From the NCBI GenBank assembly GCA_950022655.1, contig OX465584.1:51752723-51816722 (forward strand): a DNA stretch of 64,000 bases. Direction: 5' to 3'. Positions within the stretch are counted from its first letter, which is position 1, and every line of letters starts with the position of its first letter. This document shows, one piece after another, positions 1 to 10,084 of this stretch. Under the pieces are notes generated by a model. That model searched no databases. It was not told where the DNA came from and saw only the letters and a program-made list of their open reading frames with translations. The DNA comes from Alentia gelatinosa (lineage: Eukaryota; Annelida; Polychaeta; Phyllodocida; Polynoidae). The translations under genes were made by a program, and so were the position numbers.

Positions 1-659
1 TCACAAATTACCCAAACCAATGCAGCATGGTGGAACTGCTCGGATTGCCAGGCACCTCATGTTTCCGGTCAACCTTGATATCTATGAGACAGTCATGCGT
101 TGAATGATTTTTTGTGTACTTATTTTGTTGTGTTAGACCTCAGTGATAGACCTGATTGCCTCAAAGGCTAATAGCATGTAACAGTATTTGTTATAAATAC
201 TCAGGTATTGATGCACAATAGAAATCATAAGACTTTCTTTCAACAACAAATGGCCTGATGATTTTTGAACATTAAATGACCTGAAATTCTGAACATGTGA
301 GTGTATATGAAAACAGGTTAACTGTATCCGTATGTGTAAAATATGCGAGAAATTGTTGCTCAGATGAGTAGTATCTACATTGGTCTAATAAACACCATTG
401 ATTGTTAATCATTCGTTTAATCTTTTGACTAGGGACCATTTGTCTAATCTTTTGACTAGGGACCATTGTGGACTTTCTGAACATACAAAATTACCATTGC
501 AAACTACAACAGATAATTGTAACTTCTCCCTGCTTCCCACCAAGTATGTTATTGGGTATAAGCATGGAAGTACTTATTCTTGTGACATAGGACTAAACAT
601 AGAATCTTCCAAGATCAACCACCCCATATTTGATGTTTCATTGTTACAAATTTTGTAAA
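1..659. other. No gene recognised; minor repeats
   Basis: AT-rich DNA with no coding pattern I can support. It contains a short direct duplication at about 416-467, where the phrase TAATCTTTTGACTAGGGACC occurs twice in a row. Positions 303-372 resemble the left part of the small TIR elements at 6081-6234 and 6407-6495, sharing GAAAACAG followed by an ACTGT...CCGTA block. Short open frames here have no recognisable composition. Confidence 0.5.
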
Positions 660-766
660 TGAAGCTCCAAGGCATCACCCAGCCATCCCCGGATGATGCC
701 CTGTAGCAGCACCGAGAAAGCCCTGGTTGATGCCTCAAGGCATCACCTGGTATGATGGGTTAAGGA
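660..766. repeat. GATGCC..GGCATC palindromic motif cluster
   Basis: Several imperfect copies of a self-complementary motif related to GATGCCTTAAGGCATC lie here. The same motif recurs at 27900-27955, as a 33-bp tandem array at 35440-35521, and at 48846-48861. I infer a dispersed repeat tail or low-complexity family. No gene is implied. Confidence 0.5.
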
Positions 767-959
767 TATACAATTTTTCACTTACATATCCCAAAGTTCG
801 TTTGTGTTTACAACACAAGAGTGAAAATACTTAGAGGTGGTTCAAGGTGCCCCATCTCAAATTGGCGCTATGTTCAAGGAGCCCCATGCATGGGGCACCT
901 TGAACCACTTGTTTCACAAAACAATTTCTGTACTTGCCCAAGAAAATAATTGATATATT

Positions 960-1245
960 TTCAGAGTGGGGCAGTCTAATCAACAGTAGATTCACATCAT
1001 AAAGTGGTTTAGAGATGAAAAAGGAACAGCTGGATTGTCTGTTAACCCCATTTAACAATTCCTATATTTCCTAACTAAGTTTATGTGAGTTGTTTGACTT
1101 GTATAACTTTTGACAGTTGCCTTGTTTTGAATCTGAGATCTTCGCTGTTCTCCCCTGTCTTTAGTAGATACCCAGGGAACAGGCTTTGGGTTGGGGCAGA
1201 GACTAAGCCAGTGCTAGCGCCGCGAAAGATCTGGGGGGAGAGTGG
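960..1245 (+). repeat. Dispersed repeat R1, copy 1
   Basis: This segment is clearly homologous to 20215-20480 in the same orientation. The two share a colinear series of blocks, such as AAGTGGTTTA, ACAGCT-GATTGTCTGT, TTTAACAATTCCTATATTTC and CACGAAAGATCTG/CGCGAAAGATCTG. Two diverged copies with unrelated flanks indicate an interspersed element. No coding capacity is visible. Confidence 0.65.
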
Positions 1246-1780
1246 GCTCAAGGTAAATTGGCAACCAACCCCTGTCTAGCTCTGGCGGCCAGAGTAGGCT
1301 CAAGGTAGAGTCTAGTACAGCTCATTGTCGCCATGGCTAAGGTACACGGTGTGGTCTGTAAATGGACTCGGCTCAAGCCAAGGTAAATTGGCAACCAAGC
1401 CAAGGATCTATTACAACAAATTGAAATTCAAATGTTTCAGCTGCAAACTCATCCTCAACATGTGTCTCACCCACACTGATAGTCACACACTCACTATATG
1501 AATTAAACATGAGATATTAGCCTTAAAAAGATGAGTACTCATCTTTATGTTGTCCATTTATATATGTCTCTGACAGCTAAGAAATAAGCTGAAAATTCAT
1601 AGCTTCAGGCCCAAACTCACCCTCAGCCTATGTCTCACCCTCACTGATAATTCTACCCTGATCACATGATTTAAAAAAGGTCAGAGATAAAAAATAAAAG
1701 GGTGACATAAAGAATTACTGATCTTTACGTCGCCGTTTTTTAAAGGCTAATATCAGTGACATACAAGACAAGGATATTTG
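1246..1780. repeat. Local direct duplications (about 130 and 160 bp periods)
   Basis: GGTAAATTGGCAACCAA occurs at about 1252 and again at about 1381. A longer diverged duplication follows: the block around 1440-1560 (CAAACTCATCCTCAACATGTG, then TCACCC-CACTGATA) is repeated around 1605-1730 (CAAACTCACCCTCAGCCTATG, then TCACCCTCACTGATA). These look like tandem duplications of non-coding repeat DNA. Confidence 0.5.
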
Positions 1781-2320
1781 TTATTCTATTATGATTATTA
1801 CTTCTTCTAGACATCTTTTAATAGGCGTGTTGTCCAACACCCCATTTTTCTAAAAAAATATCATCATGGAATCACAATGTTTTAATATCAGAATGGATAA
1901 TCCCATTGTATTGAAACTTTCAGTTATCACAGTCAAGATATTGGTCAACATTTGACAATAAAGACAATTAATTTCTCATTGTATATTTCATTCGACCTCT
2001 CAAAATTGGGGTGTCAGACAACATGCTCTATGGGGCTCTCTGTTGGAAAATTTAAAGGTCCTGGATTGTTTTGATCATTTTGATATTTTTTCAAACCAAT
2101 TTTCAAATCTATATTGTCTACACTTCTCATGACATATGTTTTATCCAAGTTAATAGAAACAATTGGCTCAACATTGTGCCTCCCAGATTTTGAGAAAAAA
2201 TGAAAATCATGAAAAACTAGAAAATAACTGTTTTTGTTGATTATCTGAAGGAAAAGTTCCTCAGACCTATACAAAATCCTATGTTGGAATGAAGGACTAT
2301 CAAAAGATCTCACAGAGAAA
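1780..2320 (+). mobile_element. Fragment of the DNA element found whole at 49896-51225
   Basis: About 540 bp match 50590-51140 in order and orientation. Both start with ACATCTTTTA followed by the phrase GTGTTGTCCAACA and end with ACTATCAAAAGAT/ATTATCAAAAGAT. At 49896-51225 this sequence sits inside a TIR-bounded insertion, so I infer that this copy is a truncated member of the same non-autonomous DNA element. No transposase reading frame is seen. Confidence 0.6.
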
Positions 2321-2327
2321 CGTGAAG

Positions 2328-2476
2328 ATAGTCCCTTCCTAAGCTACAGCTGAGTATATATTTCTAATAGACAATCTGGTGGGGTTCCTATGTATGTGTG
2401 AATAGGGTTATGGTAGAAATCATCATTACTAAGGAAAAAGCCTTTTTCATGGGAGGTGACCACTGAAGAACCTACA
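2328..2476 (-). repeat. Dispersed repeat R2 (inverted relative to 41330-41475)
   Basis: The sequence is the reverse complement of 41330-41475 with moderate divergence. Shared blocks include CTGGTGGGGTTCCTAT and TCATGGGAGGTGACCACTG. Unrelated flanks indicate an interspersed repeat. No coding sequence is apparent. Confidence 0.6.
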
Positions 2477-2559
2477 AACACCGATTTTGGATTTTGGATT
2501 TTGGTAAACAGAACCTTTATAGATGAAATTCACCTTTGTAAAACTTTTCTCCTGTCAGC

Positions 2560-2808
2560 GCGAAAACGTGGATGCCTTGAGCCTACCCCATGGATGCCTT
2601 GAGCCTACCCCATTTTAGTTCTGATTGGCGGCTTAGGGTTAGAAAAGGGTTGGCTAAGGGTTAGGGTTGAGTATATTTGACTATAAACCAGTATAAGTGC
2701 ACTTTTCAAAGTTTTTACATCTAGAGGCTCAAGGCCACCAAAATGGGGTAGGCTCAAGGGGCCATAGGGTAGGCTCAAGGCGACCAGGGCTCAAGGCGTC
2801 CATGAACC
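2560..2808. repeat. Dispersed repeat R3 (GCCTTGAGCCTACCC family)
   Basis: Contains multiple copies of GCCTTGAGCCTACCC and its complement GGGTAGGCTCAAGG. The part from about 2660 is the inverted relative of 16690-16860: both carry ACTATAAACCAGTATAAGTG (or its complement) next to the GGCTCAAGG repeats. Confidence 0.6.
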
Positions 2809-3085
2809 CTCTGGTTACTGAGTGGTGAGTGGCAGCCTCTAGGCAGTGGCTACTGGGTGGCAGCCTCTAGGCATTGGTTACTGAGTGCTGGCTGTAGGCA
2901 GTGGTTACTGAGTAACAGGCTGTAGGCAGTGGCTACTGGGTGGCAGCCTCTAGGCACTGGTTACTGAGTGGTGGGTAGCAGTGTCTAGGCAGTGGTTACT
3001 GAGTGCTGGCTGTAGGCAGTGGTTACTGAGTAACAGGCTATAGGCAGTGGTTACTGAGTGGTGGGTGGCAGACTGTAGGAAGTTG
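2808..3085. repeat. Tandem GCAGTGGTTACTGAGTG repeats
   Basis: Variants of GGCAGTGGTTACTGAGTG and GGGTGGCAGCCTCTAGGCA alternate at roughly 30-35 bp spacing. This is a short, diverged minisatellite directly left of the long GC-rich minisatellite. Confidence 0.7.
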
Positions 3086-3289
3086 GTACTGGGCCTTGGG
3101 CAGGGTGCAGGTGGGTGGGTTTCATGTGGCCGGCATACAGATGGGCAGGGTGCAGAGTGGAGGTGGGCGGGGTGCAGGTGGCCAGGGTGCAGGTTGTAGG
3201 CATGTATGTGGGCAGGGTGCAGCTGGGCGTCAGGCTGGGTGCTGGTGGGCAGGGTGAAGGTAGGCGCACAGGTGCACATGGTGGAGATT

Positions 3290-4855
3290 GGGGGCATACA
3301 GGTGGTTGGGATACAGGTGGACAGGTTGCAGGTGGGCAGGATACAGGTGGGAGGCATACAGGTGGGCGGGGTGCAGGTGGGCGGGGTGCAGGTGGGCGGG
3401 GTGTAGGTGGGCGGGGTGTAGGTGGGTGGCATACAGGTGGGTGGCATACAGGTGGGTGGCATGTAGGTGGGTGGCATATAGGTGGGCGGCGTGGAGGTGG
3501 GCGGCATGGAGGTGGGCGGCATGGAGGTGGGCGGCATGGAGGTGGGCGGCATGGAGGTGGGCGGCATGTAGGTGGGCGGCATGGAGGTGGGCGGCATGTA
3601 GGTGGGTGGCATATAGGTGGGTGGCATGTAGGTGGGTGGCATGTAGGTGGGCGGCGTGGAGGTGGGCGGCGTGGAGGTGGGCGGCGTGGAGGTGGGCGGC
3701 ATGGAGGTGGGTAGCATGGAGGTGGGCAGCGTGTAGGTGGCTGGCATGGAGGTGGGCGGCATGGAGGTGGGCGGCATGTAGGTGGGTGGCATGGAGGTGG
3801 GCGGCATGGAGGTGGGCGGCATGGAGGTGGGCGGCATGTAGGTGGGCGGCATGGAGGTGGGTGGCATGGAGGTGGGTGGCGTGTAGGTGGGCGGCATGGA
3901 GGTGGGTGGCATGTAGGTGGGTGGCATGGAGGTGGGTGGCATGGAGGTTGGTGGCATGGAGGTGGGCGGCATGGAGGTGGGCGGCGTGGAGGTGGGCGGC
4001 GTGTAGGTGGCTAGCATGGAGGTGGGCGGCATATAGGTGGGCGGCATGTAGGTGGGTGGCATGGAGGTGGGTGGCATGTAGGTGGGCGGTGTGTAGGTGG
4101 GCGGCGTGTAGGTGTGTGGTGTGTAGGTGGGCGGCATGGAGGTGGGCAGCATAAAGGTGGGCGGCATGTAGGTGGGGGGCATGTAGGTGGGCGGCATGTA
4201 GGTGGCTAGCATGGAGGTGGGCGGCATGGAGGTGGGCGGCATGGAGGTGGGTAGCATGGAGGTGGGCGGCGTGTAGGTGGCTAGCATGGAGGTGGGCGGC
4301 GTGTAGGTGTGCGGCATGTAGGTAGGCGGCATGTAGGTAGGCGGCATGTAGGTGGGTGGCATGGAGGTGGGGGGCATGGAGGTGGGCGGCGTGTAGGTGG
4401 GTGGCATGGAGGTGGGGGGCATGGAGGTGGGGGGCATGTAGGTGTGCGGCATGTAGGTAGGCGGCATGTAGGTAGGCGGCATGTAGGTGGGCGGCGTGTA
4501 GGTGGGCAGCGTGTAGGTGGGCGGCATGCAGGTGGGCGGCATGCAGGTGGGCGGCATGTAGGTGGGCGGCATGGAGGTGGGCGGCATGGAGGTGGGTGGC
4601 ATGGAGGTGGGTGGCATGTAGGTGGGTGGCATGTAGGTGGGTGGCATGGAGGTGGGCGGCATGGAGGTGGGCGGCGTGTAGGTGGGGGGCATGTAGGTGG
4701 GCGGCATGTAGGTGGGCGGCATGGAGGTGGGTAGCATGTAGGTGGGCGGCATGGAGGTGGGCGGCATGGAGGTGGGTAGCATGGAGGTGGGTGGCATGGA
4801 GGTGGGCGGCATGGAGGTGGGCAGCATGGAGGTGGGCGGCGTGTAGGTGGGCGTG
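3290..4855. repeat. Long 15-bp G-rich minisatellite (about 100 units)
   Basis: Unit CATGGAGGTGGGCGG, with variants at the fifth position (GGAGG/GTAGG) and GGC/GTG/GGT changes, repeats for about 1.5 kb. Because 15 is a multiple of three and the unit carries no stop, several frames on both strands stay open. One minus-strand frame (2950-4827, 625 codons) reads as repeats of Met-Pro-Pro-Thr-Ser/Tyr/Cys. This openness follows from the repeat itself. There is no signal peptide, splice context or non-repetitive domain, so I do not call it a gene. All the G-runs lie on the + strand, so that strand could form G-quadruplexes. Larger blocks such as 4315-4350 and 4445-4490 recur, which suggests a higher-order structure. 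Confidence 0.9.
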
Positions 4856-4859
4856 GCCG

Positions 4860-5110
4860 TACCGGGGCGGGGTGCACGCGTGGCGGGTGGCGGCTGTGAA
4901 TCAGACCGTGACCGACCTGGCTAGACTCGTTCACGCACTCGGCCGCCATGTTTACCTGTTGCAGGAGGTGAGGCTCGACATCTCGACACACGCACGCCCT
5001 GAACCCGACCCCAGGTGAGCCCTGTCAGTTACCTGCACCGAGCGGCCAGCGAGAGCAGTCTGCAGACCGGACACAGGTAGGCTCATACTCAACACAGTGT
5101 GCCGCACCGT
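4860..5110. promoter_or_regulatory. GC/CpG-rich block with YY1-like start motif and splice-donor-like sites
   Basis: GC-rich, CpG-containing, non-repetitive DNA abutting the minisatellite. On the minus strand AACATGGCGGCCGAG (about 4940-4955) resembles a YY1-type promoter/start motif and would begin Met-Ala-Ala-Glu-Cys. On the plus strand CCCCAG|GTGAGC (near 5013) is a good 5' splice site. I infer a possible promoter/first exon, but neither strand shows a recognisable protein. Confidence 0.3.
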
Positions 5111-5925
5111 ATTATACGTCCACCCTGGTTATTACACTCCCCGTACGTGTTCATCTGTCATACACTCTTCACCTCAATTGACCCGTATTCGTGAGGTAAG
5201 CAGATCTATACCAGATGGCATGCCACACCTCGCCTGTTGAATCTACTGCCTCGTGCTTGAATACTTAACCTCAGCTATTGCTCGCAAACTCAGCGATTCT
5301 CTTAGATCAGCATTATCTATACACTTTTAAGGTGATTTTGTGTGTAGTCAGCAACGACCATACTGTGTACGATACACTATGTAAACGTCTGCGTATGTTA
5401 AATACACAGTGTACTCTCTTATAACGACTCTTCAGTGAGTACACCACAGTGACTTGACAGCTGGTAGCTCCACCTTTGAAGGCACATAGTTCTATAAAGC
5501 GGAATTCACTCGATGGGATTCATGTATCCCTCGCACGGTGTTTGTCTGAGACAAATCCTACTGAGATTCCGTACTCGTACACAATCTCTTGTCTAAATTG
5601 TAGATTTCCAGTACCACGAGGCATGTTTTTCCCCTTCAACTCTTGGCGACATTTACCCCGAAAAAGGAACATACGATTTTGAACCCTGTGACGTACACGA
5701 GTCCCACTGTGAATTCCACTCAAATGGATCGGTGTTGTCTTGTTTATCTCCTTAAAATATAGCGTGGTTATTGTCGTGTCGCAGGCAAGTCATGCCTCCA
5801 GTACCACTGCGACCAACAATTAGTGGAAAAACCAGTCCCCTGCACTCGCACTAAAATGGGGGCGGGGCACTGCTCCGGGAAGCATGGGGCATGGGAGTTT
5901 TTTGTTCTATATTACCCCCATTATC
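5111..5925. other. Intergenic, nothing recognised
   Basis: Mixed-composition DNA without domain-like reading frames, RNA genes or clear repeats. Short open frames on either strand show no family signature. Confidence 0.4.
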
Positions 5926-6365
5926 GCACACAAATATTCCTTATTATTATTATATACCTGTGGCTGTGTGAACTACGTATACTGCCCGCTCCGACCCATA
6001 GCGTATTTATACCCGTACGCCACACTGTGACGTACGGGGTATGTGATCAAGTGACCAGATAATATTTCGCCATTTTTAGGTATATAATAATACGAAAACA
6101 GGCTGACTGTCTTCGTACGTCAAAATACTTGGTAAAATTGTTGGTCACATACGGCATCGGGATGTATGTGACAAAAAATTTCACCGCGTATTTTTGACGT
6201 ACGAAGACAATAATCCAGTTTCCGTATATTATATACATGTGTTAGTATACCCTACACATACGGCCCGCTCCTACCCATGTCGTATTTATATCCGTACGAC
6301 ACCTAGGTGACGCACGGGGTATGTATGTGGCGTACGGGGCATGTACGACGGCGAAATAAAAAAAC
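5926..6365. mobile_element. Small TIR element (6081-6234) flanked by a diverged direct repeat
   Basis: 6081-6130 (TATATAATAATACGAAAACAG then CGTACGTCAAAATAC) is the inverted complement of 6189-6234, so about 154 bp can fold back on itself. This is a MITE-like structure. On either side, about 5945-6045 and 6235-6330 are a diverged direct repeat sharing GCCCGCTCC-ACCCAT-CGTATTTATA-CCGTACG and ACGGGGTATGT. They could be halves of a larger element that the MITE entered, or a duplication. No coding capacity. Confidence 0.6.
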
Positions 6366-6406
6366 AACTCGCCCAGAAGCAAAGTTAGAAATTGGATATT
6401 TTAATG

Positions 6407-6495
6407 TATATAATAATACGAAAACAGGGATACTGTGTCTGTACGTGATAGATACTTAGTAAAATTGAAGATAAGTAACCCTGTTTCCGTATATT
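6407..6495. mobile_element. Second small TIR element of the 6081 family
   Basis: Starts TATATAATAATACGAAAACAG and ends CTGTTTCCGTATATTA, the same termini as 6081-6234 in a shorter copy. The 303-372 segment is a third, partial relative. These are non-coding terminal-inverted-repeat elements. Confidence 0.6.
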
Positions 6496-7015
6496 AAATG
6501 TAAGATCACGAAGATCCCCATTACAAACTCTGATGCCCTGATATCTTTGATGTCGGCCAATGGCCCTCTGTGTATTGAGAAATGTATGACTGTTTCAATG
6601 AACGAAATTCCAGTGGAAGATCTGCCAAAGCGGCAGAACTGGTTGGAATAAAAAAAAACACCAAAAAACAAAACAAACTAGATAAGTTATTATATTTCGT
6701 GAATTGCATGTAACATGAATATTCACTTCTTTGCCCTGAAAATAAAGGACGACCATGCGGTGCCATATTGGACTGGTGGTGCTTTGTATTATTATTCAAT
6801 GGGATCTATATAGAAGAATTTGCAATACATCCCTTTTTTGCTAGTACTATTGTATATGAAATCGGTAAACTCAAGTTGTGACATTATCACCTGCTTTGCT
6901 ATTTCACTGCAGCATCCTTTGTTGGCAAGTATCGTATTTTAGTTAACTTCCGTCCATTTACCGTTCTACTTACCTGTTCTATCTATGCATTAAAGTTATA
7001 TTTTCTGTGAATTAT
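6496..7015. other. Intergenic, nothing firm
   Basis: No gene supported. One short + frame (about 6500-6650) is open without a long N-terminal extension and ends in a TAA, but it has no recognisable family. Confidence 0.35.
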
Positions 7016-7019
7016 CATC

Positions 7020-7535
7020 CCCAGATATTTATACGTTTCCACTGATTTCAATTGATCATTACCCAAATTGATTTACATGTATTTGTTTCTATCTAATTCT
7101 CTTTTGTTGCCTACCCACATGATTTTAGACTTTTTATAATTTATCATTGTCTTGTTTTGCTTAGTCCATTTGGTTATTTTGTTCAAGGCAAGTTCCATTT
7201 TTTCCCGATACTTCTTCCTGGGTTTCTCACGTATCATCATTACACATTATCTGTGTGGAAGATTACCTTTCCATAATTTGCAACATTACAAATTCCGTTT
7301 ATAAAAATTATGAACATCAGCGGCCCAAGGACCAATCCTTGGGGAACTCCGCATATAGTTTCATGTTCTTCTGAAAAAGGAGATAAAAAAGTTTTGTCTT
7401 CACTCTTTTATTTTTGAGGTAATCTTCTAAGAGCCTTATTATTTTCGTATCTAAAATTACGTTATATAATTCATCTATTAACAATTTATAATTGTCGATG
7501 TCGAATGCTTTTACGGTGTTGATTGAATAGCTGTA
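7020..7535 (-). pseudogene. Decayed non-LTR retrotransposon reverse transcriptase
   Basis: Reading the minus strand gives RT core motifs in order despite stops and frameshifts: an AFDI-N-KLLIDEL-like block (near 7500), a YLKNKRVKTKL-like thumb/loop segment, then Gly-Val-Pro-Gln-Gly (7336-7350) followed by LGPLMFIIFING, then a degraded catalytic box. GVPQG-x-LGPLLF is characteristic of Jockey/CR1-group reverse transcriptases. It resembles the intact copy at 23221-26073. Endonuclease sequence is not visible, so this is a truncated, dead copy. Confidence 0.75.
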
Positions 7536-8130
7536 CCCTGTTTGTCATAGTGTCTGTCATAATTACGACATTGATAGGAGCGGGCATTATATGGAGGTGA
7601 TATATCCAAAGTCACATGATGAAATGATGTATGTCGCCATAATTATTGTGATTCATTAAGATCTTCCAATTTCCCATTATAATAGGATAATAAAAATTTG
7701 CAAACGTTTAAAGCGATTTATTTTCTTATTTAGCCCCATCCATTCTCCTACCACCCCCTACCCCAGCTCCAAGGGGCACCTGGAAGAGAGAGTCTATGAG
7801 TTTATTCAATATCTTAATGAATATTACCTCTATCTATTTTAACTTAGAGTCTAACGACTGTTGTGACTAGCCTACATCCAAAACAGTTTACCATACATAT
7901 AAAAATAATCTTTCCACTTATTATCAACTTATGTAATCTTTTGAGACTTGTATTTAACTACATTGATATTTGCAACAGTCCTGATTCTGTATTCTTATAA
8001 TGGAAGACCACCTATCTTCAGGTGAATTATATGTGAAATTTAAAAAAAAAAATAAAAAAAAATAATAACATAAAATTGTTCGTATGAAACTCAACAGCAG
8101 ATCTCATACCTATTTCTGCCTTTCTTTCAG
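7536..8130. other. Upstream/intronic DNA of the Gln-rich gene
   Basis: AT-rich, no coding pattern. It ends in a good 3' splice site, TTTCTGCCTTTCTTTCAG at 8113-8130, so at least the right part is probably intron. An A-rich tract lies at about 8041-8066. Confidence 0.5.
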
Positions 8131-8587
8131 ACGGCTCAAAGATGAGAATGCAAGTGTGGAAAGCTATAGTTTTGATACTGCTGGTTGCGGGATCTCTATC
8201 CATGTTGGTGAAATTTAACGCTAAGAGCGTAAGAGGCCCTCATAAACGTGTCACCCGCCCAAAGAACACACAGCAAGCTCTTTCCAATTTACTTGGGAAG
8301 AAGGTTCGCAGTGAAGAGGTGAGGGATATAAACACGGGCAAGTTGAACATATACAACTTATTGAAGATGAAGACCACAACGTCAAGACCAGGAGTGGGGG
8401 CTCCTCTTCAGATGACAACAAACAAGTTTCCAGTGTTTCACATGTTGTACTCAACAATACGTGCGAAAGCAACCACCGATTTCTACAAATTTAATAAGCA
8501 ACCTCAAAATGGACTTGTGAATCAGCAACAAAACCCCCAACCAGTGTTGCAGCAACCAAATCAGCAACAACAGGTTAGGCAGCAGCT

Positions 8588-8644
<57 letters not shown>

Positions 8645-9635
8645 AAATGAGCAACAACAAGTCATGCAGCAGCAGCAGCCAAATCGGCAACAACAGGTCA
8701 TGCATCAACCAACAAATCAGCAACAACAGGTCATGCTCCAACCCGCAAATCAGCAACAACAGGTCATGCAGCAGCCAAATCAGCAACAACAGGTCATGCA
8801 GCAGCCAAATCAGCAACAACAGGTCATGCAGCAGCCAAATCAGCAACAGCAGGTCATGCATCAACCCACAAATCAGCAACAACAGGTTATGCAGCAACCA
8901 AATCAGCAACAACAGGTCATGCAGCAGCCAAATCAGCAACAGCAGGTCATGCATCAACCCACAAATCAGCAACAACAGGTCATGCAGCAGCCAAATCAGC
9001 AACAACAGGTCATGCAGCAGCCAAATCAGCAACAGCAGGTCATGCAGCAACCAAATCAACAGCAACAGGTTATGCAGCAGCCAACAAATCAGCAACAAGT
9101 ATTGAACCAAGCACAACAAAAACAAATCAGCAACTTTCTTCAGGGCAGTACAACGCGTTTTCCACAAGTAGCACCACAGCAACAGCCATCAGGGCAGGTA
9201 CAAACAGGTCAACAGCCACCACATCATGTGCTGCAGTTTGTACCACAGCACACATCACAGCAGCAAGGAAACAAACTGAAACAGCCCACTACATCATTGG
9301 TACAACACAAACAGGTAACTTCACCGTCACCCCAGTTGAAAAACCAACAACAGCAAATAAGTCAACAATTACAACAAGGAATGATTCATCAACAATTTAA
9401 ACTTACCCCAAAGTATTCAAAGCAAAAAGCTGAACCATTTCCACAACAGGGAAATCCACAGAAACAGCAAAGTATTTCCGACTCCAAGCAACAAGTAGGC
9501 CAGCAGTTCCCTCAGCAAGTGGTCGATCAAAGACCACAACAACAGCAGTTATCTAATATTGAAGAGAAAAGACAATATTTTCAACAGCAACAGGATCCTC
9601 AGCAGGTGCAGCAACAACAACTTCTGAAACACTAG
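8131..9635 (+). CDS. Gln-rich secreted or type II membrane protein (coding exon, 497 codons)
   Basis: The exon begins after a TTTCTTTCAG acceptor (8121-8130). The ATG at 8142 follows eleven bases later. Residues 1-25 are a short basic start plus a hydrophobic core (VWKAIVLILLVAGSLSMLV), so a signal peptide or, more likely, a type II membrane anchor. Residues about 26-125 are basic, non-repetitive sequence. Residues about 145-168 are a pure poly-Gln run of CAG codons. About 169-325 are tandem PNQQQQVMQQ-type decapeptides, and the remainder is Gln-rich with Pro. I recognise no catalytic domain. The layout would suit the stem of a Golgi type II enzyme with catalytic exons further on, or a secreted Gln-rich structural protein, and I cannot decide. 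Internal CAG|GT sites (for example AACAG|GTAACT near 9315) could be donors. No AATAAA follows the TAG closely. A different frame stays open for about 25 more codons past the stop, with charged composition. Confidence 0.6.
8570..9110 (+). repeat. CAG microsatellite and 30-bp minisatellite inside the coding exon
   Basis: About 8587-8642 is an almost pure CAG run. It is followed by repeats of about 30 bp (CAGCAACAACAGGTCATGCA, then GCAGCCAAAT) with a recurrent longer variant containing CATCAACC(C/A)ACA. The unit is a multiple of three, so copy-number change preserves the Gln-rich frame. The CAG run is a likely polymorphic site. Confidence 0.9.
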
Positions 9636-9715
9636 AACCAAAATATTTGGATAAAGATCATCAAAAAGAGGATTTCAATCATGAATTAAAAAAAATTGGA
9701 GAAGTCTAATGCCAA

Positions 9716-10080
9716 CCAGGGAGGTGTTTTATAGTCGCGATTATTGTTGATAGCGACCGTTTGGAGGCCTTCGCGTCTCATCGTCGAATAATCGTAATGG
9801 TTGTCGATGATTATGAGGAACTGTTGTTGCATCATCGCTGTCATATTTGTCGTCTATAAAACAGCTCCCATATGCTGTTAAATGACAGTTGAGTAGCGAT
9901 GTTTATAGCGAATATTCTGGATTAATCGCTATTTCAGTTTAAAAGATCAGCGATCTCTGAGCCCCAATAACGATCAGCAGATCGCCTGCCAGGAATTATC
10001 ACAGTATTAATCATATGATAGCACCCGGGCATCTAATCCTCGCTATTACCGGTAATCGAGAGTATAAAACACCTCCCTGG
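9716..10080. mobile_element. MITE with TIR CCAGGGAGGTGTTTTATA
   Basis: The left end CCAGGGAGGTGTTTTATA at 9716-9733 is exactly inverted at 10063-10080. Complementarity continues imperfectly inwards (GTCGCGATTA against TAATCGAGAG). The 365-bp interior has no reading frame, as expected for a non-autonomous DNA transposon. A clean target-site duplication is not obvious. It lies 80 bp beyond the stop of the Gln-rich ORF, so it may belong to that gene's 3' UTR or intron. Confidence 0.8.
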
Positions 10081-10084
10081 GCCG

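Noticed and set aside
2950..4827. 625-codon minus-strand MPPTSM/MPPTYM repeat protein
   Set aside because: The 15-bp minisatellite without stops opens several frames on both strands. No signal peptide, unique domain or splice context supports translation.
8451..9182. Leu-rich minus-strand frame and Ser/Asn-rich + frame across the Gln-rich exon
   Set aside because: Both are shadow frames of CAG/CAA repeats (CTG/TTG on the reverse, AGC/AAC shifted).
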